Source: Sva-07 sp963717385
GTDB lineage: Bacteria > Actinomycetota > Acidimicrobiia > Acidimicrobiales > Ilumatobacteraceae
NCBI GenBank assembly: GCA_963717385.1
Contig: CAVQWE010000003.1
Coordinates: 124,001-188,000 of the forward strand
Reading direction: 5' to 3'
DNA: 64,000 nucleotides
The position numbers were made by a program, and so were the translations under genes. Positions 1-8,270 of this stretch are shown here, in pieces. How positions within the stretch are numbered: the stretch's first letter is position 1; the number at the start of each line of letters is the position of its first letter. The notes below the pieces were generated by a model. That model was not told where the DNA came from. It saw only the letters and a list, made by a program, of their open reading frames with translations, and made no database searches.

Positions 1-1
1 G

Positions 2-1321
2 GGCAAGGTGGGCCAGGTGCTGGCCGTTCCCAACGGTGATGGGGTCGCGGTTGCAGTCGGCATCGGCGACCCCGCGACGATCGATGCTGCCGGGTTGCGC
101 TCGGCCGCTGCGGCCTTCGCGCGGGCCGTTCCGAAGCACGCACAGTTGGCCACGAACCTCGCCGACGTCGACGGCGTCGACCCGCAGGCTGCTGCTCAGG
201 CGGTGACCGAAGGGGTGTTGCTCGCCTCGTATCGCTACACCGGGCTCAAGAACGACCCGAAGAACGCCTCCCGGCTCGAAGCGCTCACCTTGGTCGGTGG
301 GGCCAAAGGGGCCAAGGACGCCGAGCGTGGCGCCGAGCGCGGCAAGGTCGTGGCCTCGGCCGCAGCGTTCGCACGCGAACTGGCCAACACCCCACCAACC
401 CATCTCAACGCCAAGGACATCGCTGCGAAGGCGGTCGAGCTCGGCGCAGCCGCTGGTCTGCAGGTCGAGGTGTTCAACAAGGATCAGCTCGAGCAGATGG
501 GCTGTGGCGGTCTCCTCGGTGTGAACCGGGGCTCGACCGAGCCGCCGCGAATGGTGAAGCTCACCTGGTCGCCCAAGAACCCGACCGGTCACCTCGCCCT
601 CGTCGGCAAGGGGATCATGTACGACTCGGGCGGCATCTCGCTCAAGCCGAGCGACAACTTCCACCAGAACATGAAGATGGACATGTCCGGCGCCGCCGCA
701 GTGCTCGCCACGATGGGGGCGCTCAAGGAATTGAAGGTCAAGACCAAGGTCACGGCCTGGCTGATGTGTACCGACAACATGCCGTCAGGCAGCGCGCTCA
801 AGCTCGGTGACGTGCTCACGATGCGCAACGGCAAGACCGTCGAGATCCACAACACCGACGCCGAAGGTCGTCTCGTGCTCGCCGATGGCCTCTCGCTCGC
901 CGTCGAGGAGGCCCCCGACGCCATCGTCGACATTGCCACGCTCACCGGTGCCGCCCTGGCCGCTGTCGGTGACAGCATCGCTCCGGTGCTCGGCACCAAC
1001 CAGGCGCTCGTCGATCAGCTGATCGCCTGTTCGAACGCGACCGACGAGCCGATCTGGCAGTTGCCGCTCGACTCGAAGCGCTATCGCAAGCTGCTCGACT
1101 CGGTGGTGGCCGACATGAAGAACATCGGTGGGCCGTACGGCGGCACGATCACCGCATCGATCTTCCTCAGCGAGTTCGTCGACGACGTCCCGTGGGGGCA
1201 CCTCGACATCGCTGGACCGATGATGGTCGCCAGTGACGAGGGCATCTACGCGAAGGGTGCCACCGGGTTCGGCACCCGGCTGCTCATCGACTTGGCATCG
1301 AACTTCACACCGCCGAACTGA
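2..1321 (+). CDS. pepA: Leucyl aminopeptidase (M17), 5' end outside window
   Basis: This is the catalytic part of a dimetal M17 aminopeptidase, which removes N-terminal residues from peptides in the cytoplasm. The frame is open to the left edge, so the true start and part of the N-terminal domain are missing; 439 residues are visible. The metal-site segment GKGIMYDSGGISLKP (about residue 202) and the signature NTDAEGRL (about residue 284) are both intact, giving the lysine, aspartates and glutamate that bind the two metals and the catalytic arginine. The family is usually near 500 residues. It ends 5 bp before a convergent gene, with a hairpin between them. Confidence 0.95.
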   Translation, partial: GKVGQVLAVPNGDGVAVAVGIGDPATIDAAGLRSAAAAFARAVPKHAQLATNLADVDGVDPQAAAQAVTEGVLLASYRYTGLKNDPKNASRLEALTLVGGAKGAKDAERGAERGKVVASAAAFARELANTPPTHLNAKDIAAKAVELGAAAGLQVEVFNKDQLEQMGCGGLLGVNRGSTEPPRMVKLTWSPKNPTGHLALVGKGIMYDSGGISLKPSDNFHQNMKMDMSGAAAVLATMGALKELKVKTKVTAWLMCTDNMPSGSALKLGDVLTMRNGKTVEIHNTDAEGRLVLADGLSLAVEEAPDAIVDIATLTGAALAAVGDSIAPVLGTNQALVDQLIACSNATDEPIWQLPLDSKRYRKLLDSVVADMKNIGGPYGGTITASIFLSEFVDDVPWGHLDIAGPMMVASDEGIYAKGATGFGTRLLIDLASNFTPPN

Positions 1322-1341
1322 GACCGCTACCGGTCGGTCTC
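1320..1341. terminator. Hairpin between convergent genes
   Basis: A perfect 7-bp stem (GAGACCG at 1320-1326 with CGGTCTC at 1335-1341, 8-nt loop) sits exactly at the junction of two convergent genes. There is no T-run, so its use as a terminator for both strands is inferred from place and shape. Confidence 0.45.
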
Positions 1342-1962
1342 GAGCCGGAAGGCGTTGTCGGCGACCTCCGCAGCGACGGCGTCCCCGACGCCGAGTGCGA
1401 CCAGACGGTGTTCGATCATCGAGGGCTCGTCGCCGAGGTCGAGCATCGTCGCGGCGAGACGGTGTGCCCGGCTGAACTCGTCGATGGCGGGAGCAGGTTG
1501 CATCCATCCGGCGTGGGCGGCCTGTAGGGCATCGGGCATGCGTCGCAGATGGCGAAAGCTCACCGGCGGAATCCGTCGTCGTACGGCGAGCCCTCCCTCG
1601 ATCGGGTGGGCGAGGCCGAACATCACACATCGCTCGAGCGCTTTGCCGAACGGTGAGGATCTGCCCGCGGTGAAGCTCAGGCCCATCGCCCGCGCCGTGG
1701 TGTCGAGGTCGAGGTCGTAGCCGTCCGGCGACTGTTCGAGCCCGGCGATCAGTCGGCGCAACAGCCATGTTGCTGTCGGTCCGAGGACCCCGAGCCAGAA
1801 GGTTTCGACGTAACGGGATCGGGCATCGAAGCCATCATCATCGACAACGGGATCTACCCAGGGACGCACGATGATGGATCCGGGACGAGCGCTCGGCCCT
1901 TGGGGTGATGCGTCGGAGCTGGTGATTGGAGCGGTTGCCGTGGTGGCGGTGGTGTCGGACAT
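1327..1962 (-). CDS. Conserved-looking hypothetical protein, 211 aa
   Basis: I do not recognise this family. The protein has a Thr/Ser-rich N-terminus of about 20 residues, then a compact domain of roughly 180 residues with alternating basic and hydrophobic stretches (WLLRRLIAGLE, AVRRRIPPVSFRHLRRMP) and no membrane segment or cysteine pair. Codon use is the normal high-GC3 pattern of its neighbours, so it is very likely a real gene. A purine-rich GAGGGAGG lies just before the ATG, one of the few good Shine-Dalgarno sites in the window. The basic helical segments could suit nucleic-acid binding, but that is only a guess. Confidence 0.7.
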   Translation of the reverse strand: MSDTTATTATAPITSSDASPQGPSARPGSIIVRPWVDPVVDDDGFDARSRYVETFWLGVLGPTATWLLRRLIAGLEQSPDGYDLDLDTTARAMGLSFTAGRSSPFGKALERCVMFGLAHPIEGGLAVRRRIPPVSFRHLRRMPDALQAAHAGWMQPAPAIDEFSRAHRLAATMLDLGDEPSMIEHRLVALGVGDAVAAEVADNAFRLETDR

Positions 1963-2065
1963 GGGGACCTCCCTCGGGGCACACGTGGAAGGGAGGAGTC
2001 GGTGAACACACAGTGGGCGCCGACGGCGCCGAACCGGAACGAGCGGTCCGGCTTCGTGGCGGGCG

Positions 2066-2821
2066 TCAGCGATCGATGGTGGGGCGCAACACGGCGACGA
2101 GCTGCTGGACCGTGCCGCGATGACGACTCACGACCTCGGTCGACTCGTTGATCAGTTGTGCATTCGGCGGGTCCTGCGCCCGCAGCGCCAGGTTGGTGTC
2201 GATCGCAGCGGCCAACGCCGACATGGTCTGGGCGAGCGGTTGCCAGTTCGGATCGCCTGCTTCGAGGTACTGCTGCTGAGCGCCGATGGCGACATTGTCG
2301 AGCCGGCTGCGTTCGATCGTCCACCGCTGCTGGGCCTGCGCGGGCGGGGCGGCCATCAGTTCGAGCGTCAGCTGGTCGGTGATCCACTGCGACGTGCTCA
2401 GCAAGCTTGCTTGCGGCGAATCGGTCGGCGCACCATCGGTGGGCGGAGCCTTCTTCGATCGCGAGATCAGGGCGCCGATGACGATCGCTGCAAGCAGCAG
2501 ACCACCGATGATCAACAAGACCACCAACAGGTCGATGCCGTCGTCGCTGTCGGGAACGATCGGGTTGGTGTCGGGATCGGTCGGGGCCTCGGTGGCGACC
2601 GGTGCTTGCGTGACCACGGGGGCAGCAGTGACCGCTGGAGCGTCGGGAGCGTTGGTTGCCGCTGGCGCATCGGTCGGCGTCGGGGCCACACCAGCACCAC
2701 CGTCGATCGTGGTGCCGGGGCGGAGGTTGGCAACCGGGCCGTCGCTGCCGCAGGCGCCGAGGATTGCGCTGAGCAGCGCAATCGCAACGATCGCGGGCAA
2801 TCGGACATGACGTCGTTCCAT
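2066..2821 (-). CDS. Putative lipoprotein with a C-terminal membrane segment
   Basis: The N-terminus is basic (MERRHVRL), followed by a hydrophobic stretch ending in the lipobox LGAC, so it should be lipid-anchored at the cysteine near residue 25. A low-complexity Thr/Ala/Pro linker (about residues 35-95) leads to a strong hydrophobic helix (IDLLVVLLIIGGLLLAAIVI) and a soluble helical tail of about 120 residues. Two membrane anchors on one small protein is unusual; the linker would be outside and the tail inside. The ATG at 2821 is preferred over an in-frame start 21 bp upstream because a TACCGT box lies 7 nt before it. Function unknown. Confidence 0.75.
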   Translation of the reverse strand: MERRHVRLPAIVAIALLSAILGACGSDGPVANLRPGTTIDGGAGVAPTPTDAPAATNAPDAPAVTAAPVVTQAPVATEAPTDPDTNPIVPDSDDGIDLLVVLLIIGGLLLAAIVIGALISRSKKAPPTDGAPTDSPQASLLSTSQWITDQLTLELMAAPPAQAQQRWTIERSRLDNVAIGAQQQYLEAGDPNWQPLAQTMSALAAAIDTNLALRAQDPPNAQLINESTEVVSRHRGTVQQLVAVLRPTIDR

Positions 2822-2828
2822 TCCCACG

Positions 2829-2834
2829 ACGGTA
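2829..2834 (-). promoter_or_regulatory. -10 box for the lipoprotein gene
   Basis: TACCGT on the minus strand, 7 nt before the ATG at 2821. This matches the TANNNT layout of leaderless genes seen throughout the window. Confidence 0.5.
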
Positions 2835-2860
2835 CCGAGCATCGGGCGAGCCGGCGTGGA

Positions 2861-4441
2861 TCAGCCGGCGATGATGTGATCGAGCGTGAGTTCGGGCTCG
2901 TTCTGTTCGATGCGAGCGAGCGCGTACTTGTTCTCGAACAGGGCCACCAGGCGCCCGTCGAGACGGGCGAGAATTCGCACGCCAGGCTTCTCGCGCAAGG
3001 CATCAGCCGACGTCTTGTCGGTGAGCCGGATCGCCTGGTACGGCGCGGACAGGATCTCGATCGGTGCGTTGAATTCGATGTCGAGGCGGTTGGCGAACAC
3101 GTCGAACTGGAGTTGACCGACCGCCGCAAGGACCGGTGAAGCGTCACCCCAGTCGGGATCCTTCAACACCTGCACGACGCCCTCTTCGTTGAGTTGGTCG
3201 AGGCCCTTTCTGAACTGCTTGGTCTTGCCGGTGTCGAGGGGGCGGGCGGTGGCGAAGACCTCTGGCGCGAACGCCGGGATCGGCGGGAACTTCACCGTCG
3301 GACCGGTCTCGTCGTAGAGCGTGTCGCCGAGATTCAACCCGGTCGCGTTGACGAGGCCGACCACGTCGCCGGGGAACGCTTCGTCGACGGTGGTGCGCTC
3401 GGCGCCGAACACGGTGGAGGCGTACTTGGTGGCGAACGGCTTGCCCGTGCGCTCGCAGGTCATCACCATGCCACGGTCGAACTTGCCCGAACAGATGCGA
3501 GCGAACGCGATGCGGTCGCGGTGGTTGCGGTCCATGTTGGCCTGCACCTTGAACACGAACGCCGAGACCGGTTCGTCGAGGTGGCGGGGCTTGTCGTCGA
3601 CGTCGAGGCGCGGCGATGGCGCCGGAGCGAGGTCGACGATGGCGTCGAGCAGGTGGCGCACACCGAAATTGGTCAACGCCGACCCGGCGAACACCGGTGT
3701 CGATTCGCCGGCGAGGAACGACGGCATGTCGACGTCGGCCTCCATGGCGCTGAGCAGCTCGGTTTCCTCGCTGCTCTTCACCCATTCCTTGCCCTCTTCT
3801 TCGGCGGCGCGCTCGGCGGGCACGTCTTCCTCGGGGGCGATCTGGCTGCCGCGGGCGGTGCGGGTGAAGCGGGTGAAGATGTCGGTGCGCCGATCGATCA
3901 CGCCGCGCAGGTCGCCGAACGATCCGACCGGCCAGGTGGCGGGTGTGGGGCGCAGTCCGATCTGCTGCTCGATCTGGTCGAGCAGTTCGAGTGGTTCCAT
4001 GCCGGGGCGGTCGAGCTTGTTGAGGAACGTGATGACCGGCAGGTTGCGAGAGCGGCACACCTCGAACAGCTTGAGGGTCTGTGGCTCGATGCCCTTGGCC
4101 GAGTCGAGCACCATCACCACGGCGTCGACGGCGGCGAGTACCCGGTAGGTGTCCTCGGAGAAGTCGCGGTGGCCGGGTGTGTCGAGCAGATTGAGTTCGT
4201 GGTCGCGATACGGGAAGTTCAGCGCGGTCGAGCTGATCGAGATGCCACGCTTCTGTTCCATGTCCATCCAGTCGGACGTTGCCGCCCGCCGGCCCTCGTG
4301 CGCCTTGACCGCACCGCCCGAGGTGATCGCCCCGGCATAGAGCAGAAACTTCTCGGTGAGGGTGGTCTTGCCCGCGTCGGGGTGGCTGATGATGGCGAAC
4401 GTGCGACGACGCGCGGCTTCGCTGAGCACCTGTGCGGACAT
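2861..4441 (-). CDS. prfC: Peptide chain release factor 3
   Basis: RF3 is a translational GTPase that removes RF1/RF2 from the ribosome after peptide release. The 526-residue product has the usual length. It shows the P-loop SHPDAGKTTLTEKF at about residue 18, LDTPGHRDF (G3), and NKLDRPG (G4), followed by the EF-Tu-like domain 2 and the RF3 C-terminal domain. The frame stays open about 370 bp further upstream, but that stretch is antisense to the next gene; the ATG at 4441, preceded by TAGCCT at 7 nt, gives the canonical N-terminus MSAQVLSEAARRR. It is divergent from the aminotransferase gene. Confidence 0.95.
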   Translation of the reverse strand: MSAQVLSEAARRRTFAIISHPDAGKTTLTEKFLLYAGAITSGGAVKAHEGRRAATSDWMDMEQKRGISISSTALNFPYRDHELNLLDTPGHRDFSEDTYRVLAAVDAVVMVLDSAKGIEPQTLKLFEVCRSRNLPVITFLNKLDRPGMEPLELLDQIEQQIGLRPTPATWPVGSFGDLRGVIDRRTDIFTRFTRTARGSQIAPEEDVPAERAAEEEGKEWVKSSEETELLSAMEADVDMPSFLAGESTPVFAGSALTNFGVRHLLDAIVDLAPAPSPRLDVDDKPRHLDEPVSAFVFKVQANMDRNHRDRIAFARICSGKFDRGMVMTCERTGKPFATKYASTVFGAERTTVDEAFPGDVVGLVNATGLNLGDTLYDETGPTVKFPPIPAFAPEVFATARPLDTGKTKQFRKGLDQLNEEGVVQVLKDPDWGDASPVLAAVGQLQFDVFANRLDIEFNAPIEILSAPYQAIRLTDKTSADALREKPGVRILARLDGRLVALFENKYALARIEQNEPELTLDHIIAG

Positions 4442-4448
4442 GGGATCG

Positions 4449-4458
4449 AGGCTACCGT
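4449..4458. promoter_or_regulatory. Overlapping divergent -10 boxes
   Basis: TAGCCT (minus, 4454-4449) lies 7 nt before prfC and TACCGT (plus, 4453-4458) lies 6 nt before the GTG of the aminotransferase gene. The two boxes share two base pairs, so the two promoters should exclude each other. Confidence 0.5.
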
Positions 4459-4464
4459 CGCGCC

Positions 4465-5821
4465 GTGAACCGATACGCCGAGTTCGAGCGGGAACGACTG
4501 ACCGAGCTGATGGCCGCCGAGGAACAACGGTTCGTCGAACTGCATCCCCGCTCGGCTGAGCTGGCTGCCTCGGGTCGACGTCACCTCCTCGCCGGGGTGC
4601 CCATGCCGTGGATGACTCGCTGGCCGGGCGGGTTCCCGGTCCACGTGGCCGAGGCGTCGGGAGCGCGGTTCGTCGACGTCGATGGCATCGAGTACGTCGA
4701 CTTCTGCATGGGCGACACCGGAGCGATGACCGGACATGGCGGTGGAAGTGGTGGCGGGCTCGAAGCCGCGGTGGCCCGGTCGACCACGATGTTGCCGAGC
4801 GAGGACGCTGCATGGGTCGCCGACGAGCTGCACCGCCGGTTCGGGATGGCCAAGTGGCAGTTGACGACGTCGGCCACCGATGCGAACCGGTTCGTGTTGC
4901 GCTTCGCCCGCCACCTCACGGGTCGCCCGAAGATCGCCGTGATGGATTGGTGTTATCACGGCACGGTCGACGAGACGCTGGCGATCCTCGGTCCCAACGG
5001 TGAGGTGATCAGTCGGCCAGGAGCGATCGGCCCGCAGGTCGACCCCGCCGTGACCACGCGCGTGCGTGCCGTTCAACGACCTCGACGCCCTCGACGCGGC
5101 GCTCGCCAGAGGTGATGTGGCGGCGTTGTTGATGGAGCCGGCGCTCACCAACATCGGCATCGTGCTCCCGCAGCCCGGCTACCACGAGGCGGTGCGTGAG
5201 ATCACTCGACGTCACGGCGTGCTGCTGATCATCGATGAGACGCACACCATCTCAGCGGGCCCCGGCGGGTGCACGCAGGCGTGGGATCTCGACCCGGACA
5301 TCGTGGTGATGGGCAAGCCGATCGGTGGCGGCTTCCCGGTGGCCGCCTACGGCATGACCGAGGAGCTTGCGATCGCACTCGATCCGGTGTTGCACGGCCA
5401 CGAGGCCGACGTCGGGGGAGTGGGTGGCACGCTCGCCGGGAGCGCGATGGCGACCGCCGCCATTCGAGCAACACTGTCGACCACGTTGCTTGCTGTCGAC
5501 TACGAGCGCATGATCCCGCTTGCAGCCCGCTGGGCCGACGGTGTGGCGGGCGCAATCGATCGCCATGGTCTTGCGTGGTCGGTACAGCAGCTCGGATGTC
5601 GGGCCGAATACTGGTTCTGCCCGTTGCCGGTGAACGGTGCCGACGCAGCGGCGGCTGTCGACGACGAACTCGACGCGTTCATGCACCTGTGGGCGCTCAA
5701 CCGCGGGATCCTCATGACCCCGTTCCACAACATGGCGCTGCTGTCACCTGCCCACACCGACGCCGACGTCGGCGTGCACACGACCGTGTTCGGCGATGCG
5801 CTCGCCGCCCTCACCGCCTGA
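4465..5821 (+). CDS. Class-III PLP aminotransferase, GSA-aminomutase-like (frame broken at ~5065)
   Basis: The product resembles glutamate-1-semialdehyde aminomutase and related class-III aminotransferases: an N-terminal FPVHVAEASGARFVDVDG segment, GDTGAMTGHG, the cofactor-binding IDETHTIS, and the lysine segment GKPIGGGFP. The reading frame shifts near 5065; removing one C from CGTGCGTGCC restores TRVVPFNDLDAL and gives about 451 residues, a normal length. Start: GTG 4465, 6 nt after TACCGT. A true GSA aminomutase for haem synthesis is possible, but the divergent N-terminus favours another amine/amino-acid transaminase. The break is more likely a sequence error than a dead gene, since both halves are conserved. 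Confidence 0.8.
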
Positions 5822-5825
5822 GACG

Positions 5826-6080
5826 TCAGCCGACGGGAGTCTCGGGGACGCCGTCGGTGAGTCCACCGACCACGTCGCCGAGGCCGCCTGGGAGCGACTC
5901 GGTGACGCCATCGAGGCCGAGCGATTCGGTCGCCTGGCCGAGATCGAGTCCGAAGTTCTCGGCGAGTGCGCTTCCCTCGCCGACCAACCCCTCGACGTGC
6001 TCGCTGAGACCGGTCGACTCCAGAATGCTCTGCACGCCGTCGCCGGACAACAGACCCTTGATCGAATCAAACAGACCCAT
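5826..6080 (-). CDS. Small acidic hypothetical protein, 84 aa
   Basis: The product starts MGLFDSIKGLLSGDGVQSIL and continues as a Gly/Leu/Glu/Asp-rich chain with repeated short helices and no cysteine or membrane segment. A Shine-Dalgarno-like AGAAAGG lies 10 nt before the ATG and a TATGCT box about 31 nt before it, which support a real leadered gene. It is convergent with the aminotransferase gene (4-bp gap) and divergent from the sirtuin gene. Function unknown. Confidence 0.65.
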   Translation of the reverse strand: MGLFDSIKGLLSGDGVQSILESTGLSEHVEGLVGEGSALAENFGLDLGQATESLGLDGVTESLPGGLGDVVGGLTDGVPETPVG

Positions 6081-6090
6081 TGGGAAAGGC

Positions 6091-6117
6091 CCTTTCTGTG
6101 TGGTTTGTGTGAGCATA
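6091..6117 (-). promoter_or_regulatory. -10 box and Shine-Dalgarno of the 84-aa gene
   Basis: On the minus strand TATGCT (6117-6112) is followed by AGAAAGG (6097-6091), placing a leader of about 25 nt before the ATG at 6080. This gene is one of the few in the window with a leader and ribosome site. Confidence 0.45.
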
Positions 6118-6164
6118 TCGAGAGCGGGTTGCCGTTGGACGTCGGTCTCGGACACCATGGTGCG

Positions 6165-6917
6165 ATGTCGCCGGATCTCCTCCAGTCCGCCAGTGAAGTG
6201 ATCGCGAACGCCCAGCGCATCGTGGTGCTCACCGGTGCCGGGATCTCGACGGATTCGGGTATTCCCGACTTCCGCGGGCCCAATGGGTTGTGGACGAAGA
6301 ACCCGAAGGCCGAGAAGGCGAGCGACATCCGGTTCTACCTGAGCGACCCCGAGGTGCGTGAAGCGGCCTGGCAGAACAGGTTGACCACACCGGCGTGGAC
6401 GGCGCAACCCAACCGGGGTCACCGTGCGATCGTCGAACTCGAGCAGCGAGGCCAGCTGCACGGTCTCGTCACGCAGAACATCGATGGTCTGCACCAGAAG
6501 GCGGGCAATGATGCGTCGACGGTGATCGAGGTGCATGGCACGGTGTGGTTCACGAGGTGTTGGGACTGTCAGGATCGTCGTCCGATGGATCAGGCGCTCT
6601 CGCGGGTGCGTGCAGGCGACGGCGATCCCGCCTGCCTGGAGTGTGGTGGGATCTTGAAGAGCGACACGATCAGCTTCGGACAATCGCTGGTGCCCGAAGT
6701 GATCGATCGGGCGATGCAGGTGAGCGACGAGTGCGATGTGCTGCTCGCCGTCGGTTCGACGCTCAGCGTGTTCCCCGTGGCGAACTGCGTGCCGCGGGCC
6801 AAGGCCGGCGGCGCTCAGGTGATCATCGTCAACGGTGACGAAACCGCGATGGACCGCTACGCCGATTGGCTGCTCGTCGGCCAGATCGGCGAGATCCTCC
6901 CGGAGTTGATCGCATGA
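6165..6917 (+). CDS. NAD-dependent protein deacylase, Sir2 family
   Basis: Sirtuins remove acyl groups from lysines of cytoplasmic proteins using NAD. The 250-residue product has every family mark: GAGISTDSGIPDFRG near residue 20, TQNIDGLHQKAG, the catalytic His in EVHGTVW, a zinc site of two CxxC pairs (CWDC and CLEC), and GSTLSVFPVA near the C-terminus. The frame is open further upstream over the antisense of the small gene, so the ATG at 6165 was chosen because it gives the standard sirtuin length. Its stop overlaps the next start as ATGA. The absence of Tyr/Arg substrate-pocket landmarks in the visible positions leaves deacetylase versus desuccinylase open. Confidence 0.92.
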   Translation: MSPDLLQSASEVIANAQRIVVLTGAGISTDSGIPDFRGPNGLWTKNPKAEKASDIRFYLSDPEVREAAWQNRLTTPAWTAQPNRGHRAIVELEQRGQLHGLVTQNIDGLHQKAGNDASTVIEVHGTVWFTRCWDCQDRRPMDQALSRVRAGDGDPACLECGGILKSDTISFGQSLVPEVIDRAMQVSDECDVLLAVGSTLSVFPVANCVPRAKAGGAQVIIVNGDETAMDRYADWLLVGQIGEILPELIA

Positions 6918-7265
6918 GGCGGAGGTCGCCCGTGCTCGTCGCCGTGACGCTCGTGGTCGCGTCCGGTTGCAGTTCGAGCAGGCGACGCGGTGTGCGTGTC
7001 GAGCGAATCGGGTGAGGTCTGCGCCAACGGCGGAGACGGCAGCATCACGTTCAGCGGCGCGGGTTGGAGCCGGGCTCCGAGGTGCGGATGGAGAACGACC
7101 AGGTCGGCCCGGTCGTGCTGGTGGCGGAAGCCCGACGGCTCGCTCGACCCCGGCGGAGCGATCGGCGTGATGGCCCTGTTCGTCGGCACCGAGTTCACGT
7201 TCGCGGTGACGGCAATCGACGATCAGGGCGAGCCGATCGTCGGCGACATCACGGTCTCGACGTGA
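6914..7265 (+). pseudogene. Small lipoprotein with three frame breaks
   Basis: The ATG overlaps the sirtuin stop (ATGA). The N-terminus is a lipoprotein signal (RRRSPVLVAVTLVVASGC, lipobox VASGC). After that the readable protein jumps frame three times in 350 bp: near 6980 into AVCVSSESGEVCANGG, near 7060 into LEPGSEVRMENDQVGPVVLV, near 7130 into PDGSLDPGGAIGVMALFVG and on to a stop at 7265. The reconstructed chain of about 115 residues looks like a single small beta-sandwich domain behind a lipid anchor. Three breaks are more than elsewhere in the window, so real decay is possible, though sequence error cannot be excluded. It overlaps the end of the convergent exporter gene. Confidence 0.6.
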
Positions 7266-8182
7266 CCTGACGCTTCGTGACGGTGGCAGTCCGTCGGCTG
7301 GCCAGGAGTGCACCGCCGATCACCGAACGCGACACCGATGAGTTCGAGCACGAACACCTCGTCATCGCGGAAGACGACGCCGAGCACGAGGGCAACGACC
7401 GGGATCAGGTACGTGATGAACGACGCACGAGTCGAACCGACCCGGCCGACGAGCGTGCCCATCAGCGCGAACGCGATGCCGGTGCCGACCACGCCGAGGA
7501 CGATGACGGCCAGGACCGGTCCGAGATCCCAGCTCGCGTCGCCGATCTGCCAGAGCCCGTACGGCGTTGTCCAGATCGTTGCGAGGGCGAGCACCTTCGC
7601 CATCAGGTTCACCGAGCCGTAGCGCTGCTGCATCGGTCCGGCCAGGGTGACGGCGAAGCCGTAGCAGACCGTGGCGAGCACCACGAGCAGCACGCCGAAC
7701 GTCTCGCTCGACCCCTCTCCGATCGACGGCAAGCTGACGAAGACGACACCGATGAAGCCGACGCCGATCCCGAGCAACTGGGCGCCGCGGGTCGGTTGGC
7801 CGAGCAGCACCATGGCGAAGATCGCTGCGAAGATCGGCGTGCCGCCGTTGAGGAGCCCGGCGACTGCGGAGCTGATGTGTTGCTCGGCGATCGGGAACAG
7901 CGTGAACGGAACCGCTACCCACACCACCGACAGCGTGACCAGTCGGAGGCGATCCTCCGGGCGGATCTTGGTGTGCTGGCGCTCGAGCGGGAGCACGGCG
8001 AGCGCCAACGCGCCGAGGCCGACACGCATGAGCGTGATCACGCCCGGTGGGAGTGCATCGAGCCCGATGTCGATGAACAAGAACGACGCGCCCCAAATAC
8101 CCGCAACGGCGAGGAACAAGCTCCAGTCGGTGGAGGTGAACTGGTCGTCGACGGGAGCGGTGGTCGTCGATGTCGTCGTCAC
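7249..8182 (-). CDS. EamA/DMT-family transporter (frame break near the 3' end)
   Basis: A ten-helix drug/metabolite transporter of about 311 residues, made of two EamA repeats; typical segments are VAGIWGASFLFIDIGLD in repeat one and AFALMGTLVGRVGSTRASF in repeat two. Substrate cannot be predicted. The last 30 residues read through into a foreign frame, but dropping one of two Gs near 7323 gives VAFVIGGALLASRR and a stop at 7249, the standard family ending. The GTG at 8182 is preferred to the ATG at 8209 because TACCGT lies 6 nt before it and the N-terminus TTTSTTTAPVDD is typical. Divergent from the rhodanese-ThiF gene. Confidence 0.85.
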
Positions 8183-8188
8183 GCTGGC

Positions 8189-8194
8189 ACGGTA
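8189..8194 (-). promoter_or_regulatory. -10 box of the EamA gene
   Basis: TACCGT on the minus strand, 6 nt before the GTG at 8182; leaderless layout. Confidence 0.5.
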
Positions 8195-8237
8195 GCTGCG
8201 CGCGATCATCGAACCCTGGTGGGAATCGGACGCAGCG

Positions 8238-8264
8238 TTGGAAACCTGACCATGTTGGTAGGCT
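8238..8264 (+). promoter_or_regulatory. Promoter of the rhodanese-ThiF gene
   Basis: TTGGAA (8238-8243) and TAGGCT (8259-8264) are 15 bp apart, and the -10 ends 6 nt before the ATG at 8271, so the mRNA is probably leaderless. Confidence 0.5.
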
Positions 8265-8270
8265 TTCGGG

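Noticed and set aside
2120..4468. Long plus-strand open frames opposite the lipoprotein and prfC genes
   Set aside because: Composition is that of antisense GC-rich DNA and the minus-strand genes have full sets of family motifs.
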